Shown: positions 20,655 through 31,342, numbered from the stretch's first letter. The stretch is DNA of 64,000 bases from Trichomonas vaginalis G3 (GCF_026262505.1 NC_067206.1:19241319-19305318), one strand, 5' to 3'. Made by a program: numbers and translations. Notes: generated from the letters alone by a model not told the origin.

Positions 20655-20938
20655 ACGATAGAAGTTTACATTTGTAAAGTTGGACGATAAAATTTACTGA
20701 CTAACGTCGGTTCGCATCCTGACTGACGTCGGTAGAGACCATGACTGACGTCGGTATGGAATGCTCTCAAAATCTTCGAAATTGAAAGGTTTATGGAATG
20801 ACTTCAGGATGGGTCCTGACTGACGTCGGTTCGCGTCCTGACTGACTTCAGGATGGGTCCTGACTGACGTCGGTTCGCGTCCTGACTGACATCAGGAAAT
20901 TCTATTGTTCTACTTTACAAAATGTAAACTTCTATCGT
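20655..20938. repeat. Inverted-repeat element with CRE-like tandem units
   Basis: Arms of 26-27 bp (ACGATAGAAGTTTACATTTG at 20655 and its complement ending at 20938) enclose about 230 bp. Inside, TGACTGACGTCGG-type words (palindromic core TGACGTC or GACGTC) recur about five times, joined by GTTCGCGTCC linkers. The unit resembles a small foldback element. It is absent from copy 2. Confidence 0.7.
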
Positions 20939-21303
20939 ATATGATATTTAGTTGACATGGTAATCTATCTTCATGTAAAGTTTGGCGGTTTGAAACCGTC
21001 GGGAACCTTCACTTTTTTGACGAACTTTCCACAGCAATTTTTAAATTTTGTGAAAACTCAACGGTTTGACACGTGCCATATGTCATTTTACTCAGAATTT
21101 TGTGCTGAATTCAATAAAAATAATTTTTAGGGTAGATGGGTATATCTAACCTAATTTCTACCCTCATTTCTACCCTCATTATTTATAACCGTTTTACATG
21201 GTAAACGTTATTTTTGGAATTTTGTGAAAACTCAACGGTTTGACACATGCCATATGCCATTTTACTCAGAATCTCACGAATTCAGCAAAAATAATGAGTT
21301 CAT

Positions 21304-21965
21304 TTACTCACAATATTTTTGTACAAAACGACCCCAAACTTTTAACTTCTTTTCTGCAGCTTCTAATGCTATCTTAGCGAGTTCATATTCTCTAAATTCT
21401 CTCTTTAAATCTTCTTGTTCCCATTGGTCTAGTTCGTATGGAGAATCTCTATAACCATAACATATCTCAGGTTCATGTTCTAATTGTTTTTCATGCATTT
21501 TTCTAACTTCTTCTTCAAACAAATGTTTTGCATTCTCTACTGTATCTTCGAGTTCTTCTTCATCTAACTTCTCATGAACTTTCTTGTCTATGGAGTCCAT
21601 AATTTTTCCAACTGCTATGCAATATTTTGGAGAAGCCCACATTGTTATATTGTTTATAAGTCTTGGGTCTACATACGTTCCTCTAACCTGTTTGATTTCA
21701 TCAGGAATTCCTGCATGAATTTTGTATAAAAAGCAACCGCTGGAATTCGGACTGTTGCTATATTCTTCACAAAATGCCTTATAATACTCTTCCCAGGACT
21801 TATTTTCCAACAACTTTCTAAAGTCTTTCCTAAACTGCTGACACATATTTGTTGCATTAATGTAACCATCCTTGTCTCTACGTAAGACTTCAATACCGTT
21901 ATAAGTGCCTTTTGTGAATGTTTCGCCATTAGATTTGTTGTGAATGTTTTTGCTTCGACTGACAT
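21304..21965 (-). pseudogene. KilA-N domain protein, copy 1
   Basis: Homologous to the intact gene at 41966-42628. It shows the KilA-N core (YINVTKMCQQF equivalent region, PRLINNITMWASPKYCIAVG) and a Glu/Lys-rich coiled coil. Start taken at 21965 after the conserved leader. The frame is interrupted about once. Confidence 0.7.
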
Positions 21966-22035
21966 TTCTGTTCTTACATACAAAATAAAAAAATAAATAA
22001 AAATAAAACTAACTTTATTTTTTCTATCTTAAGGA
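21966..22035 (-). promoter_or_regulatory. KilA-type upstream cassette, copy 1, KilA-N gene
   Basis: Same AAATAAAGTTAGTTTTATTT, T-rich, TGTATGTAAGAACAGAA leader as at 41901-41965 in copy 2. Upstream (22040-22100) lies a GGGTAGA fold-back repeat and then a GC double hairpin at 22108-22132. Confidence 0.6.
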
Positions 22036-22107
22036 AATTCATGAAAATTCATGAGGGTAGAAATGAGGGTATAAATACCCATCTACCCTAAAATTATTTT
22101 TGTTCAT

Positions 22108-22132
22108 GGGCTATGCCCCGCCGCTTTGCGTC
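22108..22132. repeat. GC-rich double hairpin between KilA-N and integrase genes, copy 1
   Basis: GGGCTATGCCC followed by GCCGCTTTGCGTC. In copy 2 (41785-41810) the first hairpin is GGACGAAGTCC in the other orientation, so the stem differs while pairing is kept. Confidence 0.75.
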
Positions 22133-22211
22133 TTTATGTTAAAATAAATGGTACCATTAATGATATCATGACTGTTCTCGTTCATGTCTGATTTACATCT
22201 AATGAAAAAGT

Positions 22212-23297
22212 TTAGAAGAATTTTCTTATTCTTTCTGGCATATTTTTGTCTTTCCAGTACTCCCGCTCTAATGGTCCCAGATGTGTTGGCTTCGACTCTC
22301 TCAAGTTCTTAGATGGTATAACATCTTCAACGCCTCCTTCATATCTTACTTTATAAGTGTCATCGTTTATGTTGTAGCCAAGTATTTCAATAACCACTCC
22401 TCGCTTTGCTTCGTCAATGGTTTCAGCAAGTTTGCCATTACTACTTTCGACTAATTTATGTCGAGGGTAAAATGCAATGGAGTCGTCAGCAGCTTTTATA
22501 AGATATCCATTACCTTGCGTAGAGTCTACGATATAATAATTTCGACTTAACCTTAAATGTTTCTTTGTCAACGGTTTGTCGTCAAGAACTACACGAACTT
22601 TTGTACCAGGAATGAGGGTAAATTGTGTTGAATTTCTGATATTTTGTGTTTGGCTTCGTTTCTTTTGTATATACTTTTCTTCTTGTTGTTGTGTCATTGA
22701 ATTTGGTGTATGTCCTGTTGTAGAATGTGTTGAGGAATTATATACTTCGAGAAAATGTTTCATTGTTTCTTCGGTAAAGTCTCGCTCTTGGTTTAAATCT
22801 CTGAGCGTTCTTATGAAGCGGTTTATGATGCCGAGTATGTTATGGTTATGGTCTTCAGTAGTGTAGTGAGTTATGTTATGCTTAATGAGAAAATCTGTGA
22901 TTTCATTGCTGAGGTATGCACTGTCTTGGTCTGATGTTAAAGTACTTGGGCTATGTTCTGCTACAAACTTTTGTAAAACTCTTAACACTTCACGAGTTCC
23001 TTTATTCCTCATTGGATATGCATATGCTTTGCGAGTGTTAACATTAATGAAGATGAGGAATGGTTTATGTCCTCCTTTTCTGCTTTGAATGAGAGTGTCA
23101 AATTGGTATGCGTCAGGAGTGTTGGAGTAAATTGGTAAAAAGTAGTCGTAAGGGTTTATTTTTGTTTGATGTACAACATTTTTGTCAAAGAACTTTTTAA
23201 CTTCAGCTCTGTTAGTAAATCCCCAACTTTTTGCTGCTTCATTGAACTTCTTAAATGACCTCCATGGATGTTGTTCGAATACTTCTTTCAAGCTCAT
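22212..23297 (-). CDS. Polinton retroviral-type integrase (361 aa)
   Basis: Joins the element ends to host DNA. RNase-H-like core: aspartates in YQFDTLIQS (residue 67) and LTSDQDSAYL (about 123), then a basic helix INRFIRTLRDL and TTGHTPNS typical of Maverick integrases. C-terminal SH3/chromo-like module: VVIEILGYNINDDTYKVRYE with EGGVEDVIPSKNLRES. There is no obvious N-terminal zinc finger; residues 1-50 are helical and basic. The frame is open throughout and differs from copy 2 at only a handful of residues. It lies 19 bp downstream of the fibre gene on the same strand. Confidence 0.92.
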   Translation of the reverse strand: MSLKEVFEQHPWRSFKKFNEAAKSWGFTNRAEVKKFFDKNVVHQTKINPYDYFLPIYSNTPDAYQFDTLIQSRKGGHKPFLIFINVNTRKAYAYPMRNKGTREVLRVLQKFVAEHSPSTLTSDQDSAYLSNEITDFLIKHNITHYTTEDHNHNILGIINRFIRTLRDLNQERDFTEETMKHFLEVYNSSTHSTTGHTPNSMTQQQEEKYIQKKRSQTQNIRNSTQFTLIPGTKVRVVLDDKPLTKKHLRLSRNYYIVDSTQGNGYLIKAADDSIAFYPRHKLVESSNGKLAETIDEAKRGVVIEILGYNINDDTYKVRYEGGVEDVIPSKNLRESKPTHLGPLEREYWKDKNMPERIRKFF

Positions 23298-23316
23298 TTA
23301 TGTAAAGTTAAAGATT

Positions 23317-26300
23317 TTATTCAAGACGGTACCATGCGAATACAGTCATAAATGGTGGCATATAATCTTCACCCGAGCCTGTTGGATTTGTTGTGAAAGT
23401 ATGGACATGATTTCCTCCTGGTTCAGTTGGTCGAAAAGTCTTTTTTGCTGAATTGTTATAAGATGGAGATAAAACATCATTGCCAGCTTTATAGTCTGAG
23501 TTGTATAATGGGTGGTCTCTTAATGAGTGGCTATGGTCGCCAGAAAAGTTTGTAGTTCCTGTATGAGTGTGCGCAGGTAAGTTTGCTTCTTTAATTTTCT
23601 TTGAGCCTCCTGTTTGCTTTGAAGAGTTAGCACAGTATAAGAATTTGTCTACAATCTGCTGCCACGTACCAAAACCTAAAACACTTGCTGGATTTGTTGA
23701 GTTCATTGACGTATAAATAGAGCCTATAGGATATAATGTTTGAAGTATTTCAGTCTTTAATGTTTGAAGCTCTGTTTTGTCAGCTTTGTCCTCCATTATA
23801 TCTTCATAGTTTTTAACTTCAACGATTTGAATGAAAAACTCCGGATTTAAAATCATATCCATTTCTGCAGTTGCTGACCATATTTCTTCATTCCATTCAA
23901 AACTTTCACGAATATCTTCTCTATGAACTTCATAATGTACTTCTGTCTTAGTTCTGTTGAAACGTGTATATGTTATACCGTCAATGACTTTAGTTTCATT
24001 TGTTCTTTCAAGATATTCAGAATAATCTGAACCAACGCGCACTCCCTTACCTCCTTTTACTGTATAATGCCAATGTTTTTTGTCAGCCTTTTTGTCAATA
24101 CTTTTCTGAATTATTGCTATATCTTCTGCTCTAGTATACGAACTAAGTTCATCTCTGCTTGCTTTCTTTTCAAGTTCTTCATCCACATAAGTTTTGTCAG
24201 CTTTCTTATCTAACATTGCTGGTAGTTCATATGTTTCAAAGTTTCTGACATGACCTTCAATGTTCATACATTTACTTATTTAAAGTTTAGAGTATCTTTT
24301 ACGCTTGTACTTGGATTCTCTAAAGGTGCACTTGAACCAAGGGTATAGTTCAATATTATGTCGTCTGCTCTAACAGTAGTGAAGGATTCATGTGTATGGT
24401 TCTTGTCAGCTTTACTATTTAATGTAGCTTGAAGTTCATTTATATCGGAGATATTGTGTTTATGAGATTTCAAAACTTTGTTCGTTGCGTCAAGTTCATC
24501 TTTGTCAGCTTTACTTTTAATAGCATCTTCAAAAGTTATTTTTGCTTAACTCTCAATGTAAATCTTGGTTCAACTAATACACCGTTAACAAAGAAGTATG
24601 AAGCATAAATTTCATTGTTATAACCAAATGCTTCTGGTGCTTTACCTGTGTCATACTGTACAGTACAGCGTATGTCATAACCTTCAGCACGAATGAATTT
24701 ATATCTTCTTTCATTAACATCTTTGTCTTCATCTTTCTTCATTCGTGTTAAATATCCATGGTAGTCCGTTATAATCTGTTCATCTGAACTTATATAATGA
24801 ACATGGTTTTTATCTGCTTTTTCGGCTAATTTCTCTTCTATCTCATTTATTTCAAGTTCATGCCTACCACCACCTCCTTCAGAAGTATTTTTCTTCAGCT
24901 CTTGAAGAACATCCACTTCACCATCTTCGGTGTCAATAATGAGACTTTGTGTTAAAACCTTTCCTGTCTTAATGGATGTTTGTAAAACTTCTTCTTCACC
25001 GTGTTCGGGGTCATGGTCGTCATCATATCTTGTGAAATCAGAGATGTTGTCATACATTAAGCATATCTGTCTCAAAAGTTCTGCTATTTGAATGGAACGA
25101 AAGATATACAGAACTTTCATCATCTCCTAAAGTCAAGTCTGCTTTCTTAAGTATTTCTTGAATGTATGCAATGAGAACAGAGTACTTGGAAAATATTCGA
25201 ACAATATTTCATTAGCTGTTGGTTTTGGTGGTTCTTCTGGAGTTTCTGTTGTTTCAGTTCCTTCTGTAGGTTCTGTTGGAGTTTCTGCATCTCTTGACTT
25301 CAATGCTCTTGCTCTCAAAGACCTAAATGTTAGAGCACCAGGTTTTACAAAGGACTTTATAAATGCTTTAATAGTTCCTGGTAAGTTATTGTTAGCATTA
25401 AGTAAGTTCCTTATGCTTCCATCATGTACGTCCATAGCACTATGTAAAAAATCTATACTTTTCTTGTAGTCAGCAATAGACTGACTGTGATTTTTTAAAG
25501 ATTTGTCAATACCTTTAAGCCAATCTTCATGCATGTCTGATACTGAGCCAAGAATATCATTTGCTTCCTTTAGTGTATTTTGTGCTTCTCGTAAAGTATC
25601 CAATCCCGTACGTGCATTGTTTGCTATACGTCTTACAGTATCTATTTGACTCCTTGTTTCTTGCATCCAACCAGATAAAGTTTTAATAGTATCCGAACCA
25701 TTTGAAATGAAGTTCAAAGCATCTTTAACGTCATCTAAAGCTTCTTCACCAAGTACTGCCCATATCTTTCCGATTTGGTATTGAAGAACTCCATATGAAG
25801 CAGCTGTTAAACCAGTATTTATAAGGTCCATATCCATGATTTAGCAGTTTTTCCATCCTTTCCATCTTCCATCCAAACCGTTTTCGCCTTGAGGTCCTTG
25901 TATTCCTTGTATTCCTTGTGGTCCTTGAGGTCCAGTGTCACCCTTCTCTCCTTTCAGTTCATCTTTATGTTCGTTATAATATTCTAATGTCATAAGGTGT
26001 ACATCATTACTGCTACCAGCAACGCCGAGAATTTGTTTCTCATTCATGACTAAATTCTTTAAGCATTTAATGTTGTCGTCAAATCGAAAGCTCTTTAACA
26101 ATTCAATGAGAACATTTAATACTTTCACTAATGAGGCATCTACTGTTGAATTTATATATTGCACCGTTCCATCATTTATGATGGGAACTTTACTTGTTGT
26201 AATGAATGGGTCATACGTGTTAAAAGTATCGAAATCAATGACTTTTTTAGTTTTTCCATCGTCAATGACTAAATCATTGCCTTCCACTGTTAAAGTTGAG

Positions 26301-26368
26301 TTTTCGTTTACTAGTTCATGTGCTCTTCTTGCTTCATTTGTTTCATACGCATATGCAGCAATAGTCAT
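23317..26368 (-). pseudogene. Phage-like fibre protein with collagen repeats and tail-collar end, copy 1
   Basis: Counterpart of 37756-40579. It shows a collagen-like stretch (GEKGDTGPQGPQGIQGIQG), a coiled coil, KADKNHTH-type shaft repeats and a C-terminal receptor-binding-type domain (PIGSIYTSMNSTNP, LPAHTHTGTTNFSGDHSHS, MPPFMTVFAWYR). Copy 1 also has an extra shaft segment relative to copy 2 (about 23780-24130). Broken, with about four interruptions. Confidence 0.8.
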
Positions 26369-26385
26369 ATTTTAATGAGAATAAA

Positions 26386-27150
26386 ATGTTGTTCTATTTG
26401 CAAAGTACAGACCCAAACGAATACGGGACAGTAAAGCTACAAACAAACTTAGGACTTCAGAATGAAGCACTTGCTTTCAGAGTTGTTGACTTCAATACTA
26501 TCGCAACTTTTGTCATAACAGATGAAACAGATTTCATAGAGATTGAAATAGATGGTGTAAGAAGTGTTATAACATTTCCTAACAGAGCTGGGTATAGAAT
26601 AGATAAAATTGCTGGAGTCATAGATACTCTCATAAATGAAGAAACTATTGACAACATAGATGTCGAACTCTCTTCTGAGGGAACATTGAAGTTCAGTTAT
26701 GCGAAGGAGTTTAAGATAACACGAATGAGTCATAGAGTTCAATTGCTTCTGGGAGCATACCATATGACATTTCCTTTGAAAAGTGTTGACAAAACGATTG
26801 AGATGAAATCTGTTCCATATGTATGTTATGGCAATTGTTTGTACGTTGAGTCAAAAATAGCTAATGTCACAGGTATTTCAGGAGTTAATAGTAAAGGTTC
26901 AGTAGAATATAAATCCTTCTGTTATGCAGTCAATTCAATGTTCATTCCAAATGTTCCTGTCATAGCAACTCATTTAGGTAAATGGGTTCGCATTAGTCCT
27001 CATAATTTGAAAGACATGCAATTCAGACTTGTTGACTTTCAAGGAGAGCCTGTAGAACTGAAGGCACCAGTGCGAATGACTGTTGAAGTTGACTTTTTAG
27101 AAAATATTAAATGCAACAGCTTACAAGAGAACTCAGAGCTAAAAATATAA
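26386..27150 (+). CDS. Unknown Polinton protein, 254 aa (strand-rich)
   Basis: Unrecognised family, intact in both copies (36974-37738). It begins MLFYLQSTDPNEY and has many alternating hydrophobic strands (TFVITDETDFIEIEIDG, VRMTVEVDFLENI), so a beta-rich virion protein is plausible. It is divergent from the fibre gene with only 17 bp between start codons. Its 3' end overlaps the next gene by 40 bp. Confidence 0.7.
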   Translation: MLFYLQSTDPNEYGTVKLQTNLGLQNEALAFRVVDFNTIATFVITDETDFIEIEIDGVRSVITFPNRAGYRIDKIAGVIDTLINEETIDNIDVELSSEGTLKFSYAKEFKITRMSHRVQLLLGAYHMTFPLKSVDKTIEMKSVPYVCYGNCLYVESKIANVTGISGVNSKGSVEYKSFCYAVNSMFIPNVPVIATHLGKWVRISPHNLKDMQFRLVDFQGEPVELKAPVRMTVEVDFLENIKCNSLQENSELKI

Positions 27151-27353
27151 AGTATGAATGTTATGTATTAGGTCATGAACTTTGGTTGTTGCTGTTTGAT
27201 GAAACAAATGAGTTAGTTATGTCAGTCAAGAGAACAGAAAAATATTGTGTTAGTGAAAACTGCACCAAGTCAATAAGATTAGGTTTGCATTATGAAGATG
27301 AGTTCGATACTGTTGAAGAAGTTTTGGATAGATATTACAAATTGCTAACTTGA
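27111..27353 (+). CDS. Small unknown protein (80 aa) overlapping the 254-aa gene
   Basis: Begins MQQLTRELRAKNIKYECYV and overlaps the upstream gene by 40 bp in another frame. It has a hydrophobic strand HELWLLLFDE and an acidic end (DEFDTVEEVLDRYY). Kept because copy 2 (36774-37013) conserves it in length and sequence. Confidence 0.6.
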   Translation: MQQLTRELRAKNIKYECYVLGHELWLLLFDETNELVMSVKRTEKYCVSENCTKSIRLGLHYEDEFDTVEEVLDRYYKLLT

Positions 27354-27377
27354 AATTTTTTTGACTGACTGACTGCT

Positions 27378-27990
27378 TTAATTTACTAAAACATATTTCA
27401 AACAAAGCTTATAGTCAGTAGATAGTTTTGTATACTCGTTCGAATATTATACTTAAACTCAACTCCTGGAGTACCTGGCGTTTCAATGATGCGGATGTTA
27501 CCTATTTTCATGAATAGTGGAGTTTGACCACAGCATTCGATTTCAGGGTCGAGATAGTCAATGACACATTGTTTCCTGTTATTCGTGAGATAACATTTTC
27601 AAGGTCCTCCTTTGTTAGAATTATTTGGTTCTTGCTTATAAGATTTGTCAAAAGCTTCTTATCGTCTTTGAGTAAAATTGTTTGGTATAACTGAAGAAGG
27701 TAATGGTCTACGTTATCTGAAGGATTTGTTTGAACATTTGTGTAAGGATTGTCGTTGGCTTCTCTTGAAAGAATTTGGTCCAGTGGTGGATACTCTAACT
27801 TAACATCTGATGTAGCGTTAGCGTTTGAAGCTGAGTTTAAATTCACCGACTTAAGTTCTGGTTCTTTTTCTTTCAAACACTCCGAACTATAGTTCTTTAT
27901 GACAATATTGTTTGTCGTTCGTGAGTCAACATTTGATGTTGGTTCAATTGGAACATTAACGGCACCAGCTAAGATGGATTTGCTTCTCAT
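27378..27990 (-). pseudogene. Unknown Polinton protein (about 204 codons), copy 1
   Basis: Homologue of the intact gene at 36163-36777. It begins MRSKSILAGAVNVPIEPTSN and has an Asn/Ser/Glu-rich N-terminal half and a helical second half. No known motif. Interrupted about once. It shares a 25-bp divergent promoter with the next gene. Confidence 0.6.
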
Positions 27991-28015
27991 TTCATATAGA
28001 ATAAAAACCTTTTAT

Positions 28016-28415
28016 ATGTATGAAATGAACAATATACTCGACAAGGGTTTGAATGCAAAGCTAACGAATGAAAATATTGTTGAATTCACTGAGACAGGTG
28101 CTGTGTATAAAGATGTAGAACTACTGAACAAAAGCTAAGGGAAGAAGCAGGAACATGAACAAAGGGTGGAAGCCTATAAAAATTTATGTCAATGATGGCT
28201 CAGGAGGTTCAAACATAAAGTATGCAGAAAGTTATAGAGTTTATGCTCTCAAAGGTGAAAAGCCTTCATTTAAGAACAGCTATTCTAACCCATATCCTCA
28301 AAAGCTAACGGATGGGGAAGTGGATGATATGAATGACAGCAAAAATATTAACAGAAATGGCGACAGAGATGCATGGAATTTGTTTACCATCAGTCAATTG
28401 AAGGTTAAACTTTAA
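28016..28415 (+). pseudogene. Unknown small Polinton protein (about 130 codons), copy 1
   Basis: Begins MYEMNNILDKGLNAKLTN and contains WKPIKIYVNDGSGGSNIKYA, strand- and Gly-rich. It ends convergently with the packaging ATPase, overlapping by 4 bp. Interrupted about once. The homologue in copy 2 is at 35737-36137. Confidence 0.55.
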
Positions 28416-29299
28416 AACAATGTTGGTCGTTCCCATGGAATATTTTTGACTTTAATGGTATTAGTCATGATATGAATCTCAAGGTATGAACGAGGAGAGA
28501 TGAGAGACTTATATGCTTCCCAAATTTCTTCAAAAGGTAATGTTATACCTGACTGTTTCCAAATGAGTTCAATATCATAGCGTGAGAAACCTTGAAAGAT
28601 AACGAAGTCAGTTATGAGACGTTTTATGTTTAAAGCTAAAAACCTCCATGTTTGCATAAGTATTGCTACAGTTAAGTGGTAATGTCTGACTTTAGTTATG
28701 ATGTTAGCTAATGGTGAGTCAGGCTTTGACACTAAACCTTTACCAGCGAAGTCGTCACAAACTAATAAAGTGTTTGATGGATATTTTTTGAAGGGGTATT
28801 TTGAAAGTTTTGATAGAATGTAGTTTGTCAGTCGTTTCATATCGTAAACTCCTGAGTACTGACGTAAGTGGTGTTTGTCAATAATTCTTTCCATCTCCTC
28901 AGAAGTCTTTTGCATTCCTGACTGTATGAACTCTACGATGGCATAATATTTTCTCTTACGTCGAATGTAACGTTGAAGAAATTCAATGAGTTCACTGTCT
29001 GGAACTTTAACGACAGAGGCTTGAACTTTTGACATAAATGTTTTCGCTGTTGAGTCCATAGAGTCTGAAGTTGCTGATATAATGATTTGGTCATAGTAAG
29101 AGTCGTTTCCTAAACGCTCTGTTATGAGTATATGACGAATGAGGTTAAATGTCTTACCTGAACCCATCTTTCCACAATAGAAATACACACCATTTGAACA
29201 GAACTCATAGTCCTTACTGAAAGGAAGAATGAGAGAACTGTTGAGCTTTTCACTGCTTTCATTCATGTCTTCATCTACATCATGTATTAAATGCTTCAT
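28412..29299 (-). CDS. A32/FtsK-like genome-packaging ATPase (295 aa)
   Basis: Pumps DNA into the capsid in Polinton-type viruses. Walker A GKMGSGKT (residues 43-50) follows a strand GVYFYC. Walker B-type LLVCDDFAGKG lies in the second half. A conserved region PLANIITKVRHYHLTVAILMQ follows, where the Gln at the end of the strand fits the sensor position. Length fits packaging ATPases. Frame open in this copy. Its start is 16 bp from the divergent minor-capsid candidate, and its end overlaps the convergent unknown gene by 4 bp. Confidence 0.9.
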   Translation of the reverse strand: MKHLIHDVDEDMNESSEKLNSSLILPFSKDYEFCSNGVYFYCGKMGSGKTFNLIRHILITERLGNDSYYDQIIISATSDSMDSTAKTFMSKVQASVVKVPDSELIEFLQRYIRRKRKYYAIVEFIQSGMQKTSEEMERIIDKHHLRQYSGVYDMKRLTNYILSKLSKYPFKKYPSNTLLVCDDFAGKGLVSKPDSPLANIITKVRHYHLTVAILMQTWRFLALNIKRLITDFVIFQGFSRYDIELIWKQSGITLPFEEIWEAYKSLISPRSYLEIHIMTNTIKVKNIPWERPTLF

Positions 29300-29315
29300 T
29301 TTATCTCCATTAAAA

Positions 29316-30194
29316 ATGCAAGTCAGAAATATTCAGAACATAGCACCGAGTCTAACTGACAAGAGTATAAAGATATACTATGAACACGTTATGATGAAAC
29401 CTACCAAAATTCAAGAAAGTCAGTATACTTATGAATATCCAAGACACTGGGTAGAGTATGTAGGAGGTGAGAAAGCTATTGAAATCAGACAGGTTCGAAG
29501 TATTCCAGCAGGAAGAACAATATTATTGAAGAACTTTAATGTTTTGAGGTATAATGATGAAACAAAGAAGCAAGATAGTTTTCCTGTTGCTGTGTATGTG
29601 AACTAGATACAGGAGATGACATGAAAGTTTTTAACCAAAGCTTCAAACGGTAGTGAGAGAACAACTTACTGCGGAAGGACATCCATTACCTTCAGAAGTT
29701 ACCATAGCATATAATTTTGAAACAAACTCAATAGATTTTAAAGTCGTCTCTGCAAAGAAGTCAGGTTTTACATTTAATGAAGCAGATGTATATTCGAATG
29801 AAAACTTCAAAGCTATTGCATGGTTAGATAATGACGATTGCTTTAAGAAAATCTTTAAATTCAGTGACTCAAAGATGTCAATAGATGACCTTCGTGGAAT
29901 GTTACCATCGACGTTTACAGTTGAAGGTTCAGCAGGATTGCTTACAAGATTGTCAATTGGTGGTATTTGGTCTCGTGAGAACATTGTTATAAAATCCAGT
30001 ATAAGTGAATTTGCTGAAGAATCTATATTATGTCTTTCAAACTATATGTATTCACCGCCAAGCATTATAGTATAACAAACTTTGTCAGTAAGTTTAACAT
30101 AAGACTTGTCGAACCTTCTTCAATGAAAGATGTTGTGCTACCTAAAGATGGAAAGGATGGACTCATTATTGAGATGATTTTAATAGCATATTAA
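29316..30194 (+). pseudogene. Minor capsid (penton-like) candidate, copy 1
   Basis: Start ATG at 29316 opens MQVRNIQNIAPSLTDKSIK, and the gene ends directly against the next ATG at 30195. About 290 codons. Strand-rich segments (HWVEYVGGEKAIEIRQVRSI, TRLSIGGIWSRENIVIKSSI) and position beside the packaging ATPase match the minor capsid gene of other Polintons. The identity is inference. Interrupted about once or twice. Confidence 0.5.
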
Positions 30195-30419
30195 ATGAGC
30201 TTGTTCTTGAAGGTCATTCATGATGAAATAACTGTTGTAGAAGATGTTAGCAATTGTTCAGACATTTTGAAGCGTATAGATGATATAAGAAATAAGTTAG
30301 ATAGACCGCAAAGCGGTGAGGGCGAAGCCCGTGAGAACGTTTATGTTTCATTGACTTTCTCCAGTAACGAGAACTTTTATGAGATAATATTGAAGAGAGA
30401 TGATTTTAATATGGTGTAA
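30195..30419 (+). CDS. Small Polinton protein (74 aa) with hairpin-encoded insert
   Basis: Unrecognised. It begins MSLFLKVIHDEITVVEDVSN, with strands flanking a helical middle. Residues about 37-45 (RPQSGEGEAREN) are encoded by a GC-rich double hairpin (30305-30330). Stop and next start are contiguous (TAAATG), so it is probably part of a three-gene unit. Identical protein in copy 2 (33739-33963). Confidence 0.6.
   Translation: MSLFLKVIHDEITVVEDVSNCSDILKRIDDIRNKLDRPQSGEGEARENVYVSLTFSSNENFYEIILKRDDFNMV
30305..30330. repeat. GC-rich double hairpin inside the 74-codon gene, copy 1
   Basis: ACCGCAAAGCGGT and GGGCGAAGCCC in tandem, read in frame. Copy 2 has the same at 33828-33853. Confidence 0.85.
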
Positions 30420-30944
30420 ATGGTAGCTTGGGCAGCTTTAGGCGCAATGGGAACAAAAGCATTAGCATTTGGAGCAAAAGCACTTGGAGCTTATGACGCA
30501 GTAAATAAAATGAGTGGAGGAAGGGTTTCGAAGACATTAGATGCAAATAAAGGAAAGATTGGAGGCTGGGTTGCAAAGAAGTTAAGATTAAATAAAATAG
30601 GGCTCATAAATAAAGCATCCAATTTGGTTGCGACTGAGTCAGAAAATGCTTTAGGAAAGGACGATGAGTTTGCAAAACACGCAAAAGACTTTAATGACCA
30701 GATGAAAGGTGAAACAATGCATTTAAATAGAGTCGATGGAACTAAAGAAAATGTTTCTTCTCCACTAGTAGTTCTTCCGTATGGTCCCTATGGAATGTAT
30801 GGAAACCCTTACGAAAGACCATTTGACCCATTGACTGGTGGAAGTAACTGGTATCATTACGGACGAAGAAGAAAGACAGTCAAGTTGGAGACAGACGTGA
30901 AGAAAGCAACTAAAAAGAAACCAAGGAAGAGAGTTATAAAGTAA
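30420..30944 (+). CDS. Gly/Ala-rich basic protein (174 aa), virion candidate
   Basis: Unrecognised family. N-terminal 30 residues (AALGAMGTKALAFGAKALGA) could form an amphipathic or membrane-active helix. The middle is basic (KKLRLNKIG), and a Pro/Tyr/Gly segment (PYGPYGMYGNPYERPFDP) lies at about 118-140. The C-terminus is strongly basic (KKATKKKPRKR). This layout recalls small internal virion proteins, but I cannot name a homologue. Intact in both copies (33211-33738). Confidence 0.65.
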   Translation: MVAWAALGAMGTKALAFGAKALGAYDAVNKMSGGRVSKTLDANKGKIGGWVAKKLRLNKIGLINKASNLVATESENALGKDDEFAKHAKDFNDQMKGETMHLNRVDGTKENVSSPLVVLPYGPYGMYGNPYERPFDPLTGGSNWYHYGRRRKTVKLETDVKKATKKKPRKRVIK

Positions 30945-31001
30945 TGAGAACGTTTATGTTATGAGAAATTTTTAACGTTAGTTTTATTTTTACTGAAAAT
31001 T

Positions 31002-31012
31002 TTTATTTTTAT
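31002..31012 (+). promoter_or_regulatory. TTTATTTTTAT promoter-like motif before the terminal gene
   Basis: 4 bp before the ATG at 31017. The mirrored copy at 33075-33085 precedes the homologous gene of copy 2. Confidence 0.4.
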
Positions 31013-31016
31013 ATAA

Positions 31017-31337
31017 ATGACGAAAACTATTGAGATAACAAACTACAACGGTCATGAGTTCAAAAATTTGTTCTTCGTTCCTCGTGAAAATACATTCTAT
31101 CAGATACGAGGGAGAAAGGGTAAAGTTAGTTTGAGCGTTTATGACTACAAGCATAATGGAAAGTTTATACAAGCATATGATACAAACGGTAAGCGTGTTT
31201 CATTAGCTTTGTCAAAACTTACTAACATTTATTTTGACAGTGATTTTGACCTATATGAAGAAGAAAGTGAGTCAGAAGATTATGAGCTGTTATGTGAAGC
31301 ACAGCAATGGGAGGAGTTGCAATACTTTTGTAAGTGA
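31017..31337 (+). CDS. Subterminal small acidic-tailed protein (106 aa)
   Basis: First gene inside the terminal repeat. Begins MTKTIEITNYNGHEFKNLFF, has FVPRENTFYQIRGRKGKVSL, and ends acidic (YEEESESEDYELL). The pattern HEFKNLFFVPRENTFYQI matches HTFKHLFFLPEHNMFFQI in the 94-codon gene at the other end of copy 2, so subterminal genes at the two ends are paralogues. Role unknown. Homologue in copy 2 at 32744-33070. Confidence 0.65.
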   Translation: MTKTIEITNYNGHEFKNLFFVPRENTFYQIRGRKGKVSLSVYDYKHNGKFIQAYDTNGKRVSLALSKLTNIYFDSDFDLYEEESESEDYELLCEAQQWEELQYFCK

Positions 31338-31342
31338 GAACG

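Larger units (their letters stand above)
20353..21303. other. Copy-1-specific spacer with tRNA-like sequence and repeats
   Basis: No protein gene. It holds a tRNA-like unit (20479-20561), a hairpin bracketing CRE-like tandem repeats (20655-20938), a perfect CGGTTTGAAACCG palindrome (20987-20999), and two tandem copies of a 170-bp unit (CTCAACGGTTTGACAC start, about 21056 and 21231) with the GGGTAGA fold-back word. In copy 2 this place is filled by a cargo block with three genes instead. Confidence 0.65.
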
